Assembly: GCA_964419225.1 (NCBI GenBank)
Contig: CAYQPF010000053.1
Location: 1 to 28,939 of the forward strand
DNA length: 28,939 nt
Direction of reading: 5' to 3'
Source: CAYQPF01 sp964419225
GTDB taxonomy: Bacteria > Cloacimonadota > Cloacimonadia > Cloacimonadales > CAYQPF01
The notes beneath the pieces are model-generated. The model worked only from the letters and a program-made list of their open reading frames with translations, was not told the origin of the DNA and made no database searches. Within the stretch, counting starts at the first letter, position 1, and the number at the start of each line of letters is the position of its first letter. The position numbers and the translations under genes were made by a program. Positions 14,504 to 22,958 of this stretch are shown piece after piece.

Positions 14504-16284
14504 TGCAAAAGACTTTATTGTTGGTTGAAGATGATTTACTAATAGCCAGACAGGGTGCAATGATCCTGGAAAAATCGGGATATTTGGTCATAACTGCGAG
14601 AAATCATAAAGAAGCTTTAAAAGCTGTAGAGGAGAATCCGCAAATCGATCTGGCCCTGCTTGACATTGACCTTAAAGAAGAGAAAGACGGAACCGAAGTT
14701 GCGAGAGACATTCTTAAAATACGGGATTTACCAATCGTATTTCTATCCAATCATACTGACAGGGGAACTGTTTTAAAAACCGAGAAGATCACATCCTATG
14801 GATATATTGTTAAACATGCCGGCGAAGTTGTTTTATTAGCTTCCTTAAAGATGGCTTTTAGGCTGTTCGAAGCAAATCAGAAAGTTAAGGACAGCGAAAG
14901 GTTCTTTTCCACCCTGTTTCAAAAATCGAATGACGGCAATATTTTAATTGAAGCCGGTATAATCATCGATGCTAACGAAGCGGCACTCAATATGCTCAAA
15001 TGCACAGATGCCAAGCAATTATACGGATTAGCACCTTGGCAGGTATCACCTGATTTTCAGCCGGATGGACAAGCATCAAAGCATAAAGCCAAGACTTTAA
15101 TGGAGTTTGCTCTGAACCAGGGCTACACAAATTTTATCTGGCAGCACAAGAATTTCCAGGAGCAGCTTTTTTGGGTAGAGGTCACACTGACTACGATAAA
15201 GCATGGCGGGCGGGATATTCTCTATACAACCTGGCGGGATATCACGCTCCGGAAACACTATGAGGATTCCCTCAGAGAAAATGAGAATAAATTGAGAACG
15301 ATAATAGATACATCACCAGACGGAATCGTAATGGCTGATTTGAATGGCAAAATCACTTTTGCCTCAAAAAGAATGATGGATATTTTGGGATTTTCTTCCC
15401 TGTCCGAGATTCTGGGAAAGAATAGTTTTCATTTTATTTCGGAAAAAACCAGAGACAGGGCAATAACTAATGTCAAAAATATGATTGAAAACCACATTTC
15501 TTCAAACAATAAGCATCATGTTCTCATGAAAAGCGATTTTACAGAAGTTCATGTTGAGATTAATATTAATATCAACTATGATGAGAATAACCAGCCTTTG
15601 GGTATAATTGCAATTATCAGAGATATTACAGACAAAATCAATATTGAAGAGGATTTGGCCAAATCAGTCATTGAGAAAGAAGCATTACTTCAGGAACTGC
15701 AACACAGGACGAAGAACAGTCTCACTCTCATCGAAAGTCTGATCAAACTGGAAATTTTCCGGAATGCTAATCCTACTTGCAAACCCATATTGGAAAATCT
15801 GATCTATAGGATCCATTCCATTTCCCAGGTTTATGATTTATTGTCAGCATATAATCAGACAGAACGTATTCCGTTTGCTGAATATATTAGAAATTTGGCT
15901 AATAGTGTTTTTCGTGCCTTTATAGACAAAAAATCTCAAATCATGCTTTATACTGATCTGGAAGAGTTGGAATTCCCGGCGAAGTTTTCCACTTCCCTGG
16001 GTTTGATCGCCAATGAACTGCTTTTAAATTCTATTAAATACGCATTTTCGGAAAACCAGACAGGGTATATTTCCATTAAGATAAATGTTAGAGATGGTTT
16101 ATTAGTATTGGAATTATCCAATAATGGTCTTCCCCTGGCAGTGGATTTTGATCCTGCTAATAGTAAAGGTTTAGGCATGCAGATCATTACCCTGCTGATC
16201 AGACAATTGGATGGAGAATTGATTGTGATGAAGGAGCCTGTAACCTGTTTCAAAGTTGTTGTTCCGTTAGTACCTTACAAATAA
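14503..16284 (+). CDS. Receiver-PAS-PAS-HisKA_2 sensor histidine kinase
   Basis: This is a 593-residue cytoplasmic signalling protein with the receiver at the N-terminus. The receiver (1-120) has acidic pocket D10-D11, phospho-acceptor D54 (LLDIDL), S82 and K104. PAS domains lie at about 130-255 and 262-385, each ending in a W/I-RDIT motif. The HisKA_2 dimerisation helix has H401 in LQHRTKNSLTLIESLI. The HATPase domain has its N-box near N504 (NELLLNSIKYAF) and a GLGMQI G-box. The protein has no membrane segment. Its start overlaps the stop of the phosphatase gene. No separate regulator gene is adjacent. Receiver-first kinases of this type usually take a phosphate from another kinase and pass it on. 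The signal and output are unknown. Confidence 0.87.
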   Translation: MQKTLLLVEDDLLIARQGAMILEKSGYLVITARNHKEALKAVEENPQIDLALLDIDLKEEKDGTEVARDILKIRDLPIVFLSNHTDRGTVLKTEKITSYGYIVKHAGEVVLLASLKMAFRLFEANQKVKDSERFFSTLFQKSNDGNILIEAGIIIDANEAALNMLKCTDAKQLYGLAPWQVSPDFQPDGQASKHKAKTLMEFALNQGYTNFIWQHKNFQEQLFWVEVTLTTIKHGGRDILYTTWRDITLRKHYEDSLRENENKLRTIIDTSPDGIVMADLNGKITFASKRMMDILGFSSLSEILGKNSFHFISEKTRDRAITNVKNMIENHISSNNKHHVLMKSDFTEVHVEINININYDENNQPLGIIAIIRDITDKINIEEDLAKSVIEKEALLQELQHRTKNSLTLIESLIKLEIFRNANPTCKPILENLIYRIHSISQVYDLLSAYNQTERIPFAEYIRNLANSVFRAFIDKKSQIMLYTDLEELEFPAKFSTSLGLIANELLLNSIKYAFSENQTGYISIKINVRDGLLVLELSNNGLPLAVDFDPANSKGLGMQIITLLIRQLDGELIVMKEPVTCFKVVVPLVPYK

Positions 16285-16372
16285 AATTCTTATATTTTTG
16301 AACAGGATATTTGTAGAGAGTTGGACTGAATCCCTTTGATGAGAGGGAATGAGGATGTATATTTATTCACCA

Positions 16373-16390
16373 GGCTAAAGCCGGCGTTCC
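16373..16390 (+). repeat. TAAA-loop hairpin with CGTTCC tail
   Basis: GGC-TAAA-GCC (16373-16382) followed by GGCGTTCC, matching 8049-8064 apart from one base between hairpin and tail. It lies in the 116-base gap just before the radical SAM gene, whose AGGAAGG ribosome binding site follows directly. An imperfect TCCCT/AGGGA hairpin lies slightly upstream (about 16331-16349). Confidence 0.5.
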
Positions 16391-16400
16391 AGGAAGGATA

Positions 16401-17261
16401 ATGAGATTTAAGAAAGTATATATAGAGATTACAAATAGTTGCAATTTGAGGTGTGATTTCTGTCCATCGCATAAGAGGGAAGAATCATTTTTAAGCATAG
16501 AGCAATTTGAAGAAATATTGGAAAAACTTCAGAATTTTACAGAGTATCTTTATTTTCATTTAATGGGAGAGCCTTTACTTCATCCATTACTAAAAGACTT
16601 TTTACAACTCAGCAAAAATAAAGGGTTCAAGGTCAATTTAACTACCAATGGGACATTGTTGAATCAAGCATATTTTTTGCAGGAAACTGATTACCAACCT
16701 AGGCAGATCAATATTTCTTTACATAGTCTGAGTCAGTTTGAAAAAGAAAAACGCGATGGATATGTCCGGGAAATCATGCAATTTGTAAATGAAATACAAA
16801 AGAACAGTGGAACCTTTTTGACTTTGAGATTATGGAACCTGAATAGTCCTGGAACATTGGATAACTTCAATGCGGAGATTCTGGATTATTTGGTAGAATT
16901 TGGAGGAGTTCCTAAGGAAGAATGGGTATTGACAGCCCGAAATGGGAGTTGGCAGATAAAGGAAAGGGTTTATTTACATTTCGACGAATATTTTGTCTGG
17001 CCGGATTTAAATAATGATATCCATAATGAAAAAGGTATCTGTCATGGATTACGGGATCATTTGGGAATTTTAGCCGATGGAACAGTCGTACCTTGCTGTT
17101 TGGATGGAGAAGGATTAATTGATCTGGGAAACATTTTTGCAGATGAAATTGAGGATATTTTAAGAAAACCGGAAGTATTAAGAATGCTGAAAGGATTCTC
17201 TGAGAGAAAGCTTAGCAACGATTTATGCAAACATTGCGGATTTATAAAAAGATTCTCTTGA
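16401..17261 (+). CDS. Radical SAM protein with short SPASM-like C-terminus
   Basis: This is a 286-residue protein. Residues 14-21 hold the CxxxCxxC motif (C14, C18, C21 in NSCNLRCDFC) that binds the SAM-cleaving 4Fe-4S cluster. The GEP motif follows at MGEPLLHP (about 55-62), then LTTNGTLL at 80-87. The C-terminus has C214, C232-C233 (ILADGTVVPCCLD), LGNI, and C276-x-x-C279, a compact SPASM-like set for an auxiliary cluster. AGGAAGG precedes the ATG at 16401. The next gene, 71 bases downstream, is atpE, but there is no functional reason to link them. No candidate precursor peptide is visible nearby, so a RiPP role is not supported. The fold is certain and the substrate is unknown. Confidence 0.87.
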   Translation: MRFKKVYIEITNSCNLRCDFCPSHKREESFLSIEQFEEILEKLQNFTEYLYFHLMGEPLLHPLLKDFLQLSKNKGFKVNLTTNGTLLNQAYFLQETDYQPRQINISLHSLSQFEKEKRDGYVREIMQFVNEIQKNSGTFLTLRLWNLNSPGTLDNFNAEILDYLVEFGGVPKEEWVLTARNGSWQIKERVYLHFDEYFVWPDLNNDIHNEKGICHGLRDHLGILADGTVVPCCLDGEGLIDLGNIFADEIEDILRKPEVLRMLKGFSERKLSNDLCKHCGFIKRFS

Positions 17262-17332
17262 CAACAGACAAAAAGATTTTTTAGTTTAACATTAAGAAGT
17301 TAGCTAAATAAAAATAGAAATTAGGAGGCAAT

Positions 17333-17587
17333 ATGGCATCCCCTGAATTATTACAAGGAGTGGTAAAAGCTGCTGCATTATTTGGAGCAGGATTTTGTAT
17401 GGGTATAGGTTCATTAGGTCCTGGGTTGGGACAAGGATATGCAGCGGGTAAAGCATGCGAAGCTATTGGCAAGGCTCCTGAGACTGCAGGTTTAGTAACC
17501 AGAACTATGTTGGTAGGTCAGGCAGTAACAGAATCTTGCGGTATTTATGCATTAGTTATCGCTTTATTGCTAATATTCAACAGTTAA
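17333..17587 (+). CDS. atpE: ATP synthase F0 subunit c, Na+-type signature
   Basis: This is an 84-residue, two-helix proteolipid that forms the rotor ring. The helices are about 12-40 and 55-82, joined by a polar loop (GKAPETAG). The ion-binding residues match those of Na+-driven c subunits such as Ilyobacter tartaricus: Q34 (GLGQGYAAGKA), V65, E67, S68 and Y72 (GQAVTESCGIY), with Cys69 where that protein has Thr. The coupling ion is therefore probably Na+. AGGAGG lies four bases before the ATG. A TTGACA at 17258-17263 could be part of a promoter, but no good -10 follows. It is first in the operon, and subunit a is not encoded next to it. Confidence 0.93.
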   Translation: MASPELLQGVVKAAALFGAGFCMGIGSLGPGLGQGYAAGKACEAIGKAPETAGLVTRTMLVGQAVTESCGIYALVIALLLIFNS

Positions 17588-17614
17588 TAATCTCCCAACA
17601 CCAAAGGAGATTTT

Positions 17615-18097
17615 ATGATTAGTGTTGATTATACCCTATTTCTGGTAATTTTAAATTTCCTGCTTTTATTGTTGGTTTTGAACAAGCTTTTGTATAAGCC
17701 GTTAAAGCAGTTTTTAACGGACAGAGCGAATCAGATCAGCAATGATATGGATGAGGCCAAAAAGTCTATAGAAAAAGCAGATGAATTAGTGAAGGAAAAA
17801 GAGAGTGATTTAAGGCAAGCCATGCAGGATTCCAGGAAGATGAAAGACCAGATCCGCAAGGAAGCTGAAAATCAGGCCAATGATATTTTGAATTCTGCTA
17901 AAGTTCAGGAGAAGAAGATCCTGATAGAAACAGAAGCACAGTTAGAATTAAAGAAGATCAAGGCAACTCAGGATATAGAAGAGAATATCACTGCTTTGGT
18001 TACTGAATTATCATCCAAAGTTTTAGCGGAAAAGATGGACAAAGAGATGGATTCAGCTTTAATTCAAAGAGTTTTGGCAGACAGAGGTGAAAAGTGA
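17615..18097 (+). CDS. atpF: ATP synthase F0 subunit b
   Basis: This is a 160-residue peripheral-stalk subunit. One membrane helix at about 5-25 (YTLFLVILNFLLLLLVLNKL) is followed by YKPLKQFLTDRA and a long, highly charged coiled coil reaching the end. It dimerises and holds the F1 head against rotation. GGAG precedes the ATG. The stop overlaps the GTG of atpH (GTGA), so the two are coupled. Length is normal for the family. Confidence 0.92.
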   Translation: MISVDYTLFLVILNFLLLLLVLNKLLYKPLKQFLTDRANQISNDMDEAKKSIEKADELVKEKESDLRQAMQDSRKMKDQIRKEAENQANDILNSAKVQEKKILIETEAQLELKKIKATQDIEENITALVTELSSKVLAEKMDKEMDSALIQRVLADRGEK

Positions 18098-18633
18098 AAA
18101 ATACACTTTTAGCCAAAAGATATGCTAAAGCGGTATTAGAAAATGTCAAAGACGAAGAATTAAATTCTCTCTATTCCGATGTGGAATGTATAAAAACTAT
18201 TTTAAAAAACACAACTTTATTGAAACAATTAGAGTCGGTGATAGTTTCTAATTTAGTGAAGGGACAGTTGATCTTTGAAGTGACAAATCATCTGAACCAT
18301 AAGGAATTGTGGAAAAGTCTGTTATTACTGTTGGAAAAGAAAGGCAGAGTAATTCATTTGGAAACAATTGTGGAAGAAATAGAGACAATGATTTTATATA
18401 AGAGTGATAAAGTGAAAGTTGTTTTAAAAGTAGCGAGAGAGTTGGAAGATATGGTTTTACAAGGGATCAGGGAGAAGCTGGGAAGCATGCTGAAGAAAGA
18501 AATAGTTTTTGAGATCAGATTAACGCCGGAGATCATCGGTGGATTTATCGCAGAGACCCATTCATTTACAGTAGATGCATCAGTCAGCACAAATTTGAAG
18601 AAATTCAGTAGAAACCTATCAACCGGAATGTAA
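18094..18633 (+). CDS. atpH: ATP synthase F1 subunit delta
   Basis: This is a 179-residue delta (OSCP) subunit linking the peripheral stalk to the F1 head. The N-terminal helical bundle starts with LAKRYAKAVLENV. The C-terminal part has the conserved IGGFIAET-type segment (PEIIGGFIAETHSFTVDASV). It starts at a GTG that overlaps the atpF stop, with GAGGTGA upstream. Delta is the most divergent subunit, but operon position confirms the call. Confidence 0.92.
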   Translation: MKNTLLAKRYAKAVLENVKDEELNSLYSDVECIKTILKNTTLLKQLESVIVSNLVKGQLIFEVTNHLNHKELWKSLLLLLEKKGRVIHLETIVEEIETMILYKSDKVKVVLKVARELEDMVLQGIREKLGSMLKKEIVFEIRLTPEIIGGFIAETHSFTVDASVSTNLKKFSRNLSTGM

Positions 18634-18647
18634 GAAGTGGAGTAATT

Positions 18648-20147
18648 ATGAATATTCAGCCAGATGAAATTAGTTCCATTATCAAAAGTAAAATTGATAA
18701 TTTCAAATTTGATATAGACATAGCTGAGACAGGCAAAGTTATTCAAATTGGAGATGGTATTGCCCGTATATACGGATTGGAAAATGTACTTTCCGGGGAA
18801 ATGATTCTCTTTTCGAGTAATGTATATGGCATGGCACTCAACCTGGAGCAGGAGAATGTCGGATGTATTGTATTTGGAGACAGCAGAGCTATCAAGGAAG
18901 GAGATGCGGTTCGCAGGACCAATCGTATTCTGGAAGTACCTGTTGGGGAAGCTCTTTTAGGAAGAGTAGTAAATGCATTAGGTCAACCCTTGGATGGTAA
19001 GGGTGAGATAAAGACAGATAAGTTCCTTCCATTGGAACGAAAAGCTCTGGGAGTTGTCCAGAGACAACCCGTAAAGGAGCCCTTACAGACAGGACTCAAA
19101 TCAATTGACTCGATGATTCCGATCGGAAGAGGTCAGAGAGAATTGATCATTGGCGACCGTCAGACAGGTAAAACAGCGATTGCTTTAGATACAATTATTA
19201 ATCAGAAAGGCAAAAATGTTTTTTGTATATATGTAGCGATTGGGCAAAAACAGTCCTCGGTCGCAAAAATGGTAAAGACTTTGGAGAAACATGATGCTTT
19301 ATCCTATTCGATCATAGTTTCAGCAGCAGCATCAGATCCACCTTCTTTACAATTCCTGGCACCTTATGCCGGATGTTCGATGGGTGAATACTTCCGTGAT
19401 AATGGGATGCATGCTTTGATCATTTATGATGATTTATCCAAACATGCAGTTTCATATCGTGAGATATCCCTGTTATTGAGAAGACCACCAGGTCGTGAAG
19501 CATATCCCGGAGATGTTTTCTATTTACATTCCAGATTATTGGAAAGAGCCTCCAAACTTAATGATTCTTTAGGCGGAGGATCTCTTACTGCCTTGCCGAT
19601 CATTGAAACAAAGGCGGAAGACATTTCAGCATACATTCCCACCAATGTGATTTCGATCACAGACGGGCAGATCTATTTGAGTAGCCGTTTATTCTACTCA
19701 GGTATCAGACCGGCTATTAATCCCGGTTTGTCAGTATCCCGTGTGGGTGGTAGTGCTCAGATCAAAGCGATGAAGAATGTTGTAGGTCAGTTACGTTTAG
19801 ACTTAGCCCAGTATAACGAATTGGAAGCATTCTCCAAATTTGGTTCTGATCTTGATAAAACAACTCAGGCCCAATTAAAAAGAGGTGAAAGATTAATAGA
19901 AATCCTTAAACAGGATCAATATGTTCCTCTGCCTGTGGAAAAACAAATATTTATTATTTTTATGGCCAATGAAGGTTATTTAGACACAATAGAATTATGC
20001 AAGATCAAGGAAGTGGAAACAGAATTATTCACGATTCTTGATGCCAAATACAAAGACTTTATGGCAGTATTGATCAAAGATAAACTTACGGATGAGTTAA
20101 GACAGAAGATGCACGAAATTTGTAAGGAAGTTGTAAGTAAATTTTAA
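18648..20147 (+). CDS. atpA: ATP synthase F1 subunit alpha
   Basis: This is a 499-residue alpha subunit. It has an N-terminal beta-barrel with GDGIARIYGL, then the P-loop GDRQTGKTAI from G169, and the conserved RPGREAYPGDVFYLHSR region. SLTALPIIETKAEDISAYIP and the arginine-finger region (SGIRPAINPGLSVSRVGGSAQ) follow, and the C-terminal domain is helical. Alpha binds nucleotide without hydrolysing it and supplies the arginine finger to beta. Length is typical (about 500). The gene follows atpH by 14 bases. Confidence 0.97.
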   Translation: MNIQPDEISSIIKSKIDNFKFDIDIAETGKVIQIGDGIARIYGLENVLSGEMILFSSNVYGMALNLEQENVGCIVFGDSRAIKEGDAVRRTNRILEVPVGEALLGRVVNALGQPLDGKGEIKTDKFLPLERKALGVVQRQPVKEPLQTGLKSIDSMIPIGRGQRELIIGDRQTGKTAIALDTIINQKGKNVFCIYVAIGQKQSSVAKMVKTLEKHDALSYSIIVSAAASDPPSLQFLAPYAGCSMGEYFRDNGMHALIIYDDLSKHAVSYREISLLLRRPPGREAYPGDVFYLHSRLLERASKLNDSLGGGSLTALPIIETKAEDISAYIPTNVISITDGQIYLSSRLFYSGIRPAINPGLSVSRVGGSAQIKAMKNVVGQLRLDLAQYNELEAFSKFGSDLDKTTQAQLKRGERLIEILKQDQYVPLPVEKQIFIIFMANEGYLDTIELCKIKEVETELFTILDAKYKDFMAVLIKDKLTDELRQKMHEICKEVVSKF

Positions 20148-20168
20148 TGTTAGTAAAAATGAGGCTTT

Positions 20169-21032
20169 ATGGGAAATATTAGGGATATCAAAGTCAGAAT
20201 TAATAGTGTAACCAACACTAAGCAGATCACCAATGCCATGAAAATGGTAGCGGCATCCAAGCTGAGAAAAGCCCAGGAAAGAGTAGTAAATATTCGACCC
20301 TATGCCAATTATTTGGATCTAATGTTGCGAACCTTGCAGCTTAAGAATCAGGATACCGAGCATCCTCTTCTCAAAGGAAAAAGTACGAAAGCAAAAGAAT
20401 TGATTGTGATCATAACAGCAGACAAAGGGCTTTGCGGATCATTCAATTCGAGTATCATGAGGTTTTCCTTAAAATATTTGTTAACAGTTGACCTTGAGCA
20501 AACTGATCTATATCTGGTAGGCCGCAAAGGTTATGATTTTTTCAGAAAGAATCCTAAATATAATGTTGTAAAGACATATCTGGGTTTGCCCAATTATGTG
20601 CAAATGGAAGATGTGCACGAGATCACTGAATTCTTACTGACTGAATATCTGAGTAACAAGTATTCAACTGTAAAAGTTATTTATAATGAGTTTAAATCAG
20701 CCATACAACAGAATTTAGTATGCAAGCAAATATTACCGATTGTACCTTTGGAATCAGAAATCGTATCCAGGACAGACTTTGTGTATGAACCTGATGCGGA
20801 GACTTTGATCGAGGAACTTGGTAAAAAATATATTAATATCGAAATTATGCGTAACCTTCTGGAATCAGCAGCTGCAGAGCAGGGTGCCAGAATGACTGCA
20901 ATGGACAACGCAACCACCAATGCCGGGGTAATCATTGATGCACTCACTTTGCAATATAACCGAGAGAGACAGCAAACCATTACCACCGAGATCATCGAAG
21001 TTGCTTCCGGTGCAGAAGCTATTGGTAAATAA
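20169..21032 (+). CDS. atpG: ATP synthase F1 subunit gamma
   Basis: This is a 287-residue central-stalk subunit. The N-terminal helix has RINSVTNTKQITNAMKMVAA and the C-terminal helix has AAAEQGARMTAMDNATTNAG; these form the coiled coil that turns inside the alpha/beta ring. The middle is a Rossmann-like domain with ITADKGLCGSFN. It sits between atpA and atpD as usual. Length is normal. Confidence 0.96.
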   Translation: MGNIRDIKVRINSVTNTKQITNAMKMVAASKLRKAQERVVNIRPYANYLDLMLRTLQLKNQDTEHPLLKGKSTKAKELIVIITADKGLCGSFNSSIMRFSLKYLLTVDLEQTDLYLVGRKGYDFFRKNPKYNVVKTYLGLPNYVQMEDVHEITEFLLTEYLSNKYSTVKVIYNEFKSAIQQNLVCKQILPIVPLESEIVSRTDFVYEPDAETLIEELGKKYINIEIMRNLLESAAAEQGARMTAMDNATTNAGVIIDALTLQYNRERQQTITTEIIEVASGAEAIGK

Positions 21033-21056
21033 TAGTTAAGATAAAGAGGTAAATAT

Positions 21057-22451
21057 ATGACCGAAGGAAAAGTTGTTCAGATAATCGGACCTGTCGTAGA
21101 TGTAGAGTTTCCTGAAGGAAAGCTTCCAGCTATTTACAACGCTTTAAGAATAGAAAGAGCAGGCCAGCCGGCCCTGATTCTGGAAGTCCAGATGCATTTG
21201 GGCGAGAACATTATCAGAGCTGTATCCATGGATTCCACTGATGGTCTGGGTCGTGATGTCAAGGTTTTTGACACAGGTAATACAATCATGGTACCTGTAG
21301 GAGAAGCTGTTCTCGGCAGAATTATCAATGTTGTTGGAGAGCCTATCGATGAGATGGGACCAATCCCGGAGACGGAAAAATATCCCATCCACAGACAAGC
21401 TCCGGCTTTTGAAGACATGGAAACAGAAGAAAAAATTCTGGAAACAGGTATTAAAGTAATAGATTTAATTGAACCATATCTTAAAGGTGGTAAAACAGGA
21501 TTATTCGGTGGAGCAGGTGTGGGTAAAACCGTACTTATCCAGGAATTGATCAGAAACGTTGCCACAGAGCACGGCGGATTTTCAGTTTTCACCGGTGTGG
21601 GTGAAAGAACCAGAGAAGGTAATGACCTTTGGCTGGAAATGAAACAATCAGGCGTAATTGAGAATACAGCAATGGTGTTCGGACAAATGAATGAACCCCC
21701 GGGAGCCAGACTCAGAGTAGGTTTGACCGGTTTGACCATTGCGGAATATTTCCGTGATGTCTCCAAAAAAGACGTACTTCTCTTTATAGATAATATCTTC
21801 CGTTTCACTCAGGCAGGATCTGAAGTATCCGCTCTGTTAGGCCGTATGCCTTCAGCAGTGGGTTATCAGCCAACGCTTGCCACAGAAATGGGAGCTTTAC
21901 AGGAAAGAATCACCTCCACCAGAAACGGATCCATCACATCCGTACAGGCTATTTACGTACCGGCGGATGACTTTACTGATCCTGCACCAGCCACAACCTT
22001 CTCACATTTGGATGCATCAACATTCCTTTCCAGAAGAATTGTGGAATTGGGTATATACCCGGCAGTTGATCCGTTAATGTCCACCAGCCGAATTCTGGAT
22101 CCGAAGATTGTAGGTGATGAGCATTATTTTGTCGCCCGTGAAGCACAGAGAATCATCCAGAAATACAAAGATTTGCAGGATATTATTGCGATTCTGGGTA
22201 TGGATGAGCTTTCTGAACAGGACAAACTTGTCGTCAGCAGAGCCAGAAAAATCGAAAGATTCTTCTCACAACCTTTCTTCGTAGCTGAAGAGTTCACGAA
22301 TGTACCAGGCCAGTACGTTCCTCTGAAAGATACTGTAGAAGGGTTCAAAGCAATCATAGCCGGGGATTGTGATTCCTGGCCGGAACAGGCTTTCCTTTTT
22401 GTCGGAAACATTGAATCAGCTGAAGCGAAAGCAAGGAAAATGATGAAATGA
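21057..22451 (+). CDS. atpD: ATP synthase F1 subunit beta
   Basis: This is the 464-residue catalytic subunit. The P-loop is GGAGVGKT at 151-158, followed by GVGERTREGNDLW with its catalytic Glu. VLLFIDNIFRFTQAGSEVSALLGRMPSAVGYQPTL follows in two conserved stretches, and then LSRRIVELGIYPAVDPL. It is slightly rich in choice codons compared with its neighbours, as highly expressed genes often are. Its end overlaps the atpC start (ATGA). Length is typical. Confidence 0.97.
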   Translation: MTEGKVVQIIGPVVDVEFPEGKLPAIYNALRIERAGQPALILEVQMHLGENIIRAVSMDSTDGLGRDVKVFDTGNTIMVPVGEAVLGRIINVVGEPIDEMGPIPETEKYPIHRQAPAFEDMETEEKILETGIKVIDLIEPYLKGGKTGLFGGAGVGKTVLIQELIRNVATEHGGFSVFTGVGERTREGNDLWLEMKQSGVIENTAMVFGQMNEPPGARLRVGLTGLTIAEYFRDVSKKDVLLFIDNIFRFTQAGSEVSALLGRMPSAVGYQPTLATEMGALQERITSTRNGSITSVQAIYVPADDFTDPAPATTFSHLDASTFLSRRIVELGIYPAVDPLMSTSRILDPKIVGDEHYFVAREAQRIIQKYKDLQDIIAILGMDELSEQDKLVVSRARKIERFFSQPFFVAEEFTNVPGQYVPLKDTVEGFKAIIAGDCDSWPEQAFLFVGNIESAEAKARKMMK

Positions 22452-22849
22452 GTAAAGTAAGATTAAAAATAATTCAACCCTCCTGTATTAAGATAGATAA
22501 GGATTTTGACAGTGTCATTATCCCAGGGGTTGAGGGTTATTTCGAAGTACTTTACGGACACACACCTTTTTTAACCAAGATCGCTCCTGGCGTTCTTAAA
22601 GCTATTAATGAGGACAAAGCAGATGTATTTGCTATTCACGATGGTTTTGTAACTGTAGAAAATAACACAATTACCATCATTACAGAGTTGATTGAACGGG
22701 ATAATGAGATTGATATGACCAGAGCCGAAAACGCGAGAATACGTGCGGAAAAAAGACTTGCCAGTCTGTCATCAACTGATATTGATTTTCGCAGGGTCGA
22801 AATTGCTCTCCGAAAAGCAGTCAGCAGAATCCAAACAGTTAATAATTGA
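22448..22849 (+). CDS. atpC: ATP synthase F1 subunit epsilon
   Basis: This is a 133-residue epsilon subunit. The N-terminal beta-sandwich has VIIPGVEGYFEVLYGHTPFL, where most homologues read PG..G..GIL..H.P. The C-terminal two-helix hairpin (MTRAENARIRAEKRLASL) can insert into F1 and inhibit hydrolysis. It is coupled to atpD by a 4-base overlap and is the last gene of the operon, followed by a hairpin. Confidence 0.92.
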   Translation: MSKVRLKIIQPSCIKIDKDFDSVIIPGVEGYFEVLYGHTPFLTKIAPGVLKAINEDKADVFAIHDGFVTVENNTITIITELIERDNEIDMTRAENARIRAEKRLASLSSTDIDFRRVEIALRKAVSRIQTVNN

Positions 22850-22864
22850 TTACATATAATTATC

Positions 22865-22883
22865 GGGGCAGTTTATCTGCCCC
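22865..22883 (+). terminator. Likely terminator of the atp operon
   Basis: GGGGCA-GTTTATC-TGCCCC, 16 bases after the atpC stop, followed by TTACTAAAAC. The stem is good but the T-run is weak, so termination may be partial, or the hairpin may only stabilise the message. Confidence 0.6.
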
Positions 22884-22958
22884 TTACTAAAACACAAAAA
22901 TTAATCACTGAGAAGATATAATCTCCAAACTATTTATCAGTGTAAAAGTAAGAAGAAT

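Noticed and set aside
16401..17261. RiPP-maturing radical SAM enzyme
   Set aside because: No small precursor ORF, protease or exporter lies nearby.
17258..17292. Sigma70-type promoter for the atp operon (TTGACA)
   Set aside because: The -35 is perfect, but no -10 with normal spacing is visible (TTAGTT at 17 bases, TAACAT at 23).
21134..21808. 224-residue minus-strand frame opposite atpD
   Set aside because: It is the antisense shadow of the conserved beta subunit.
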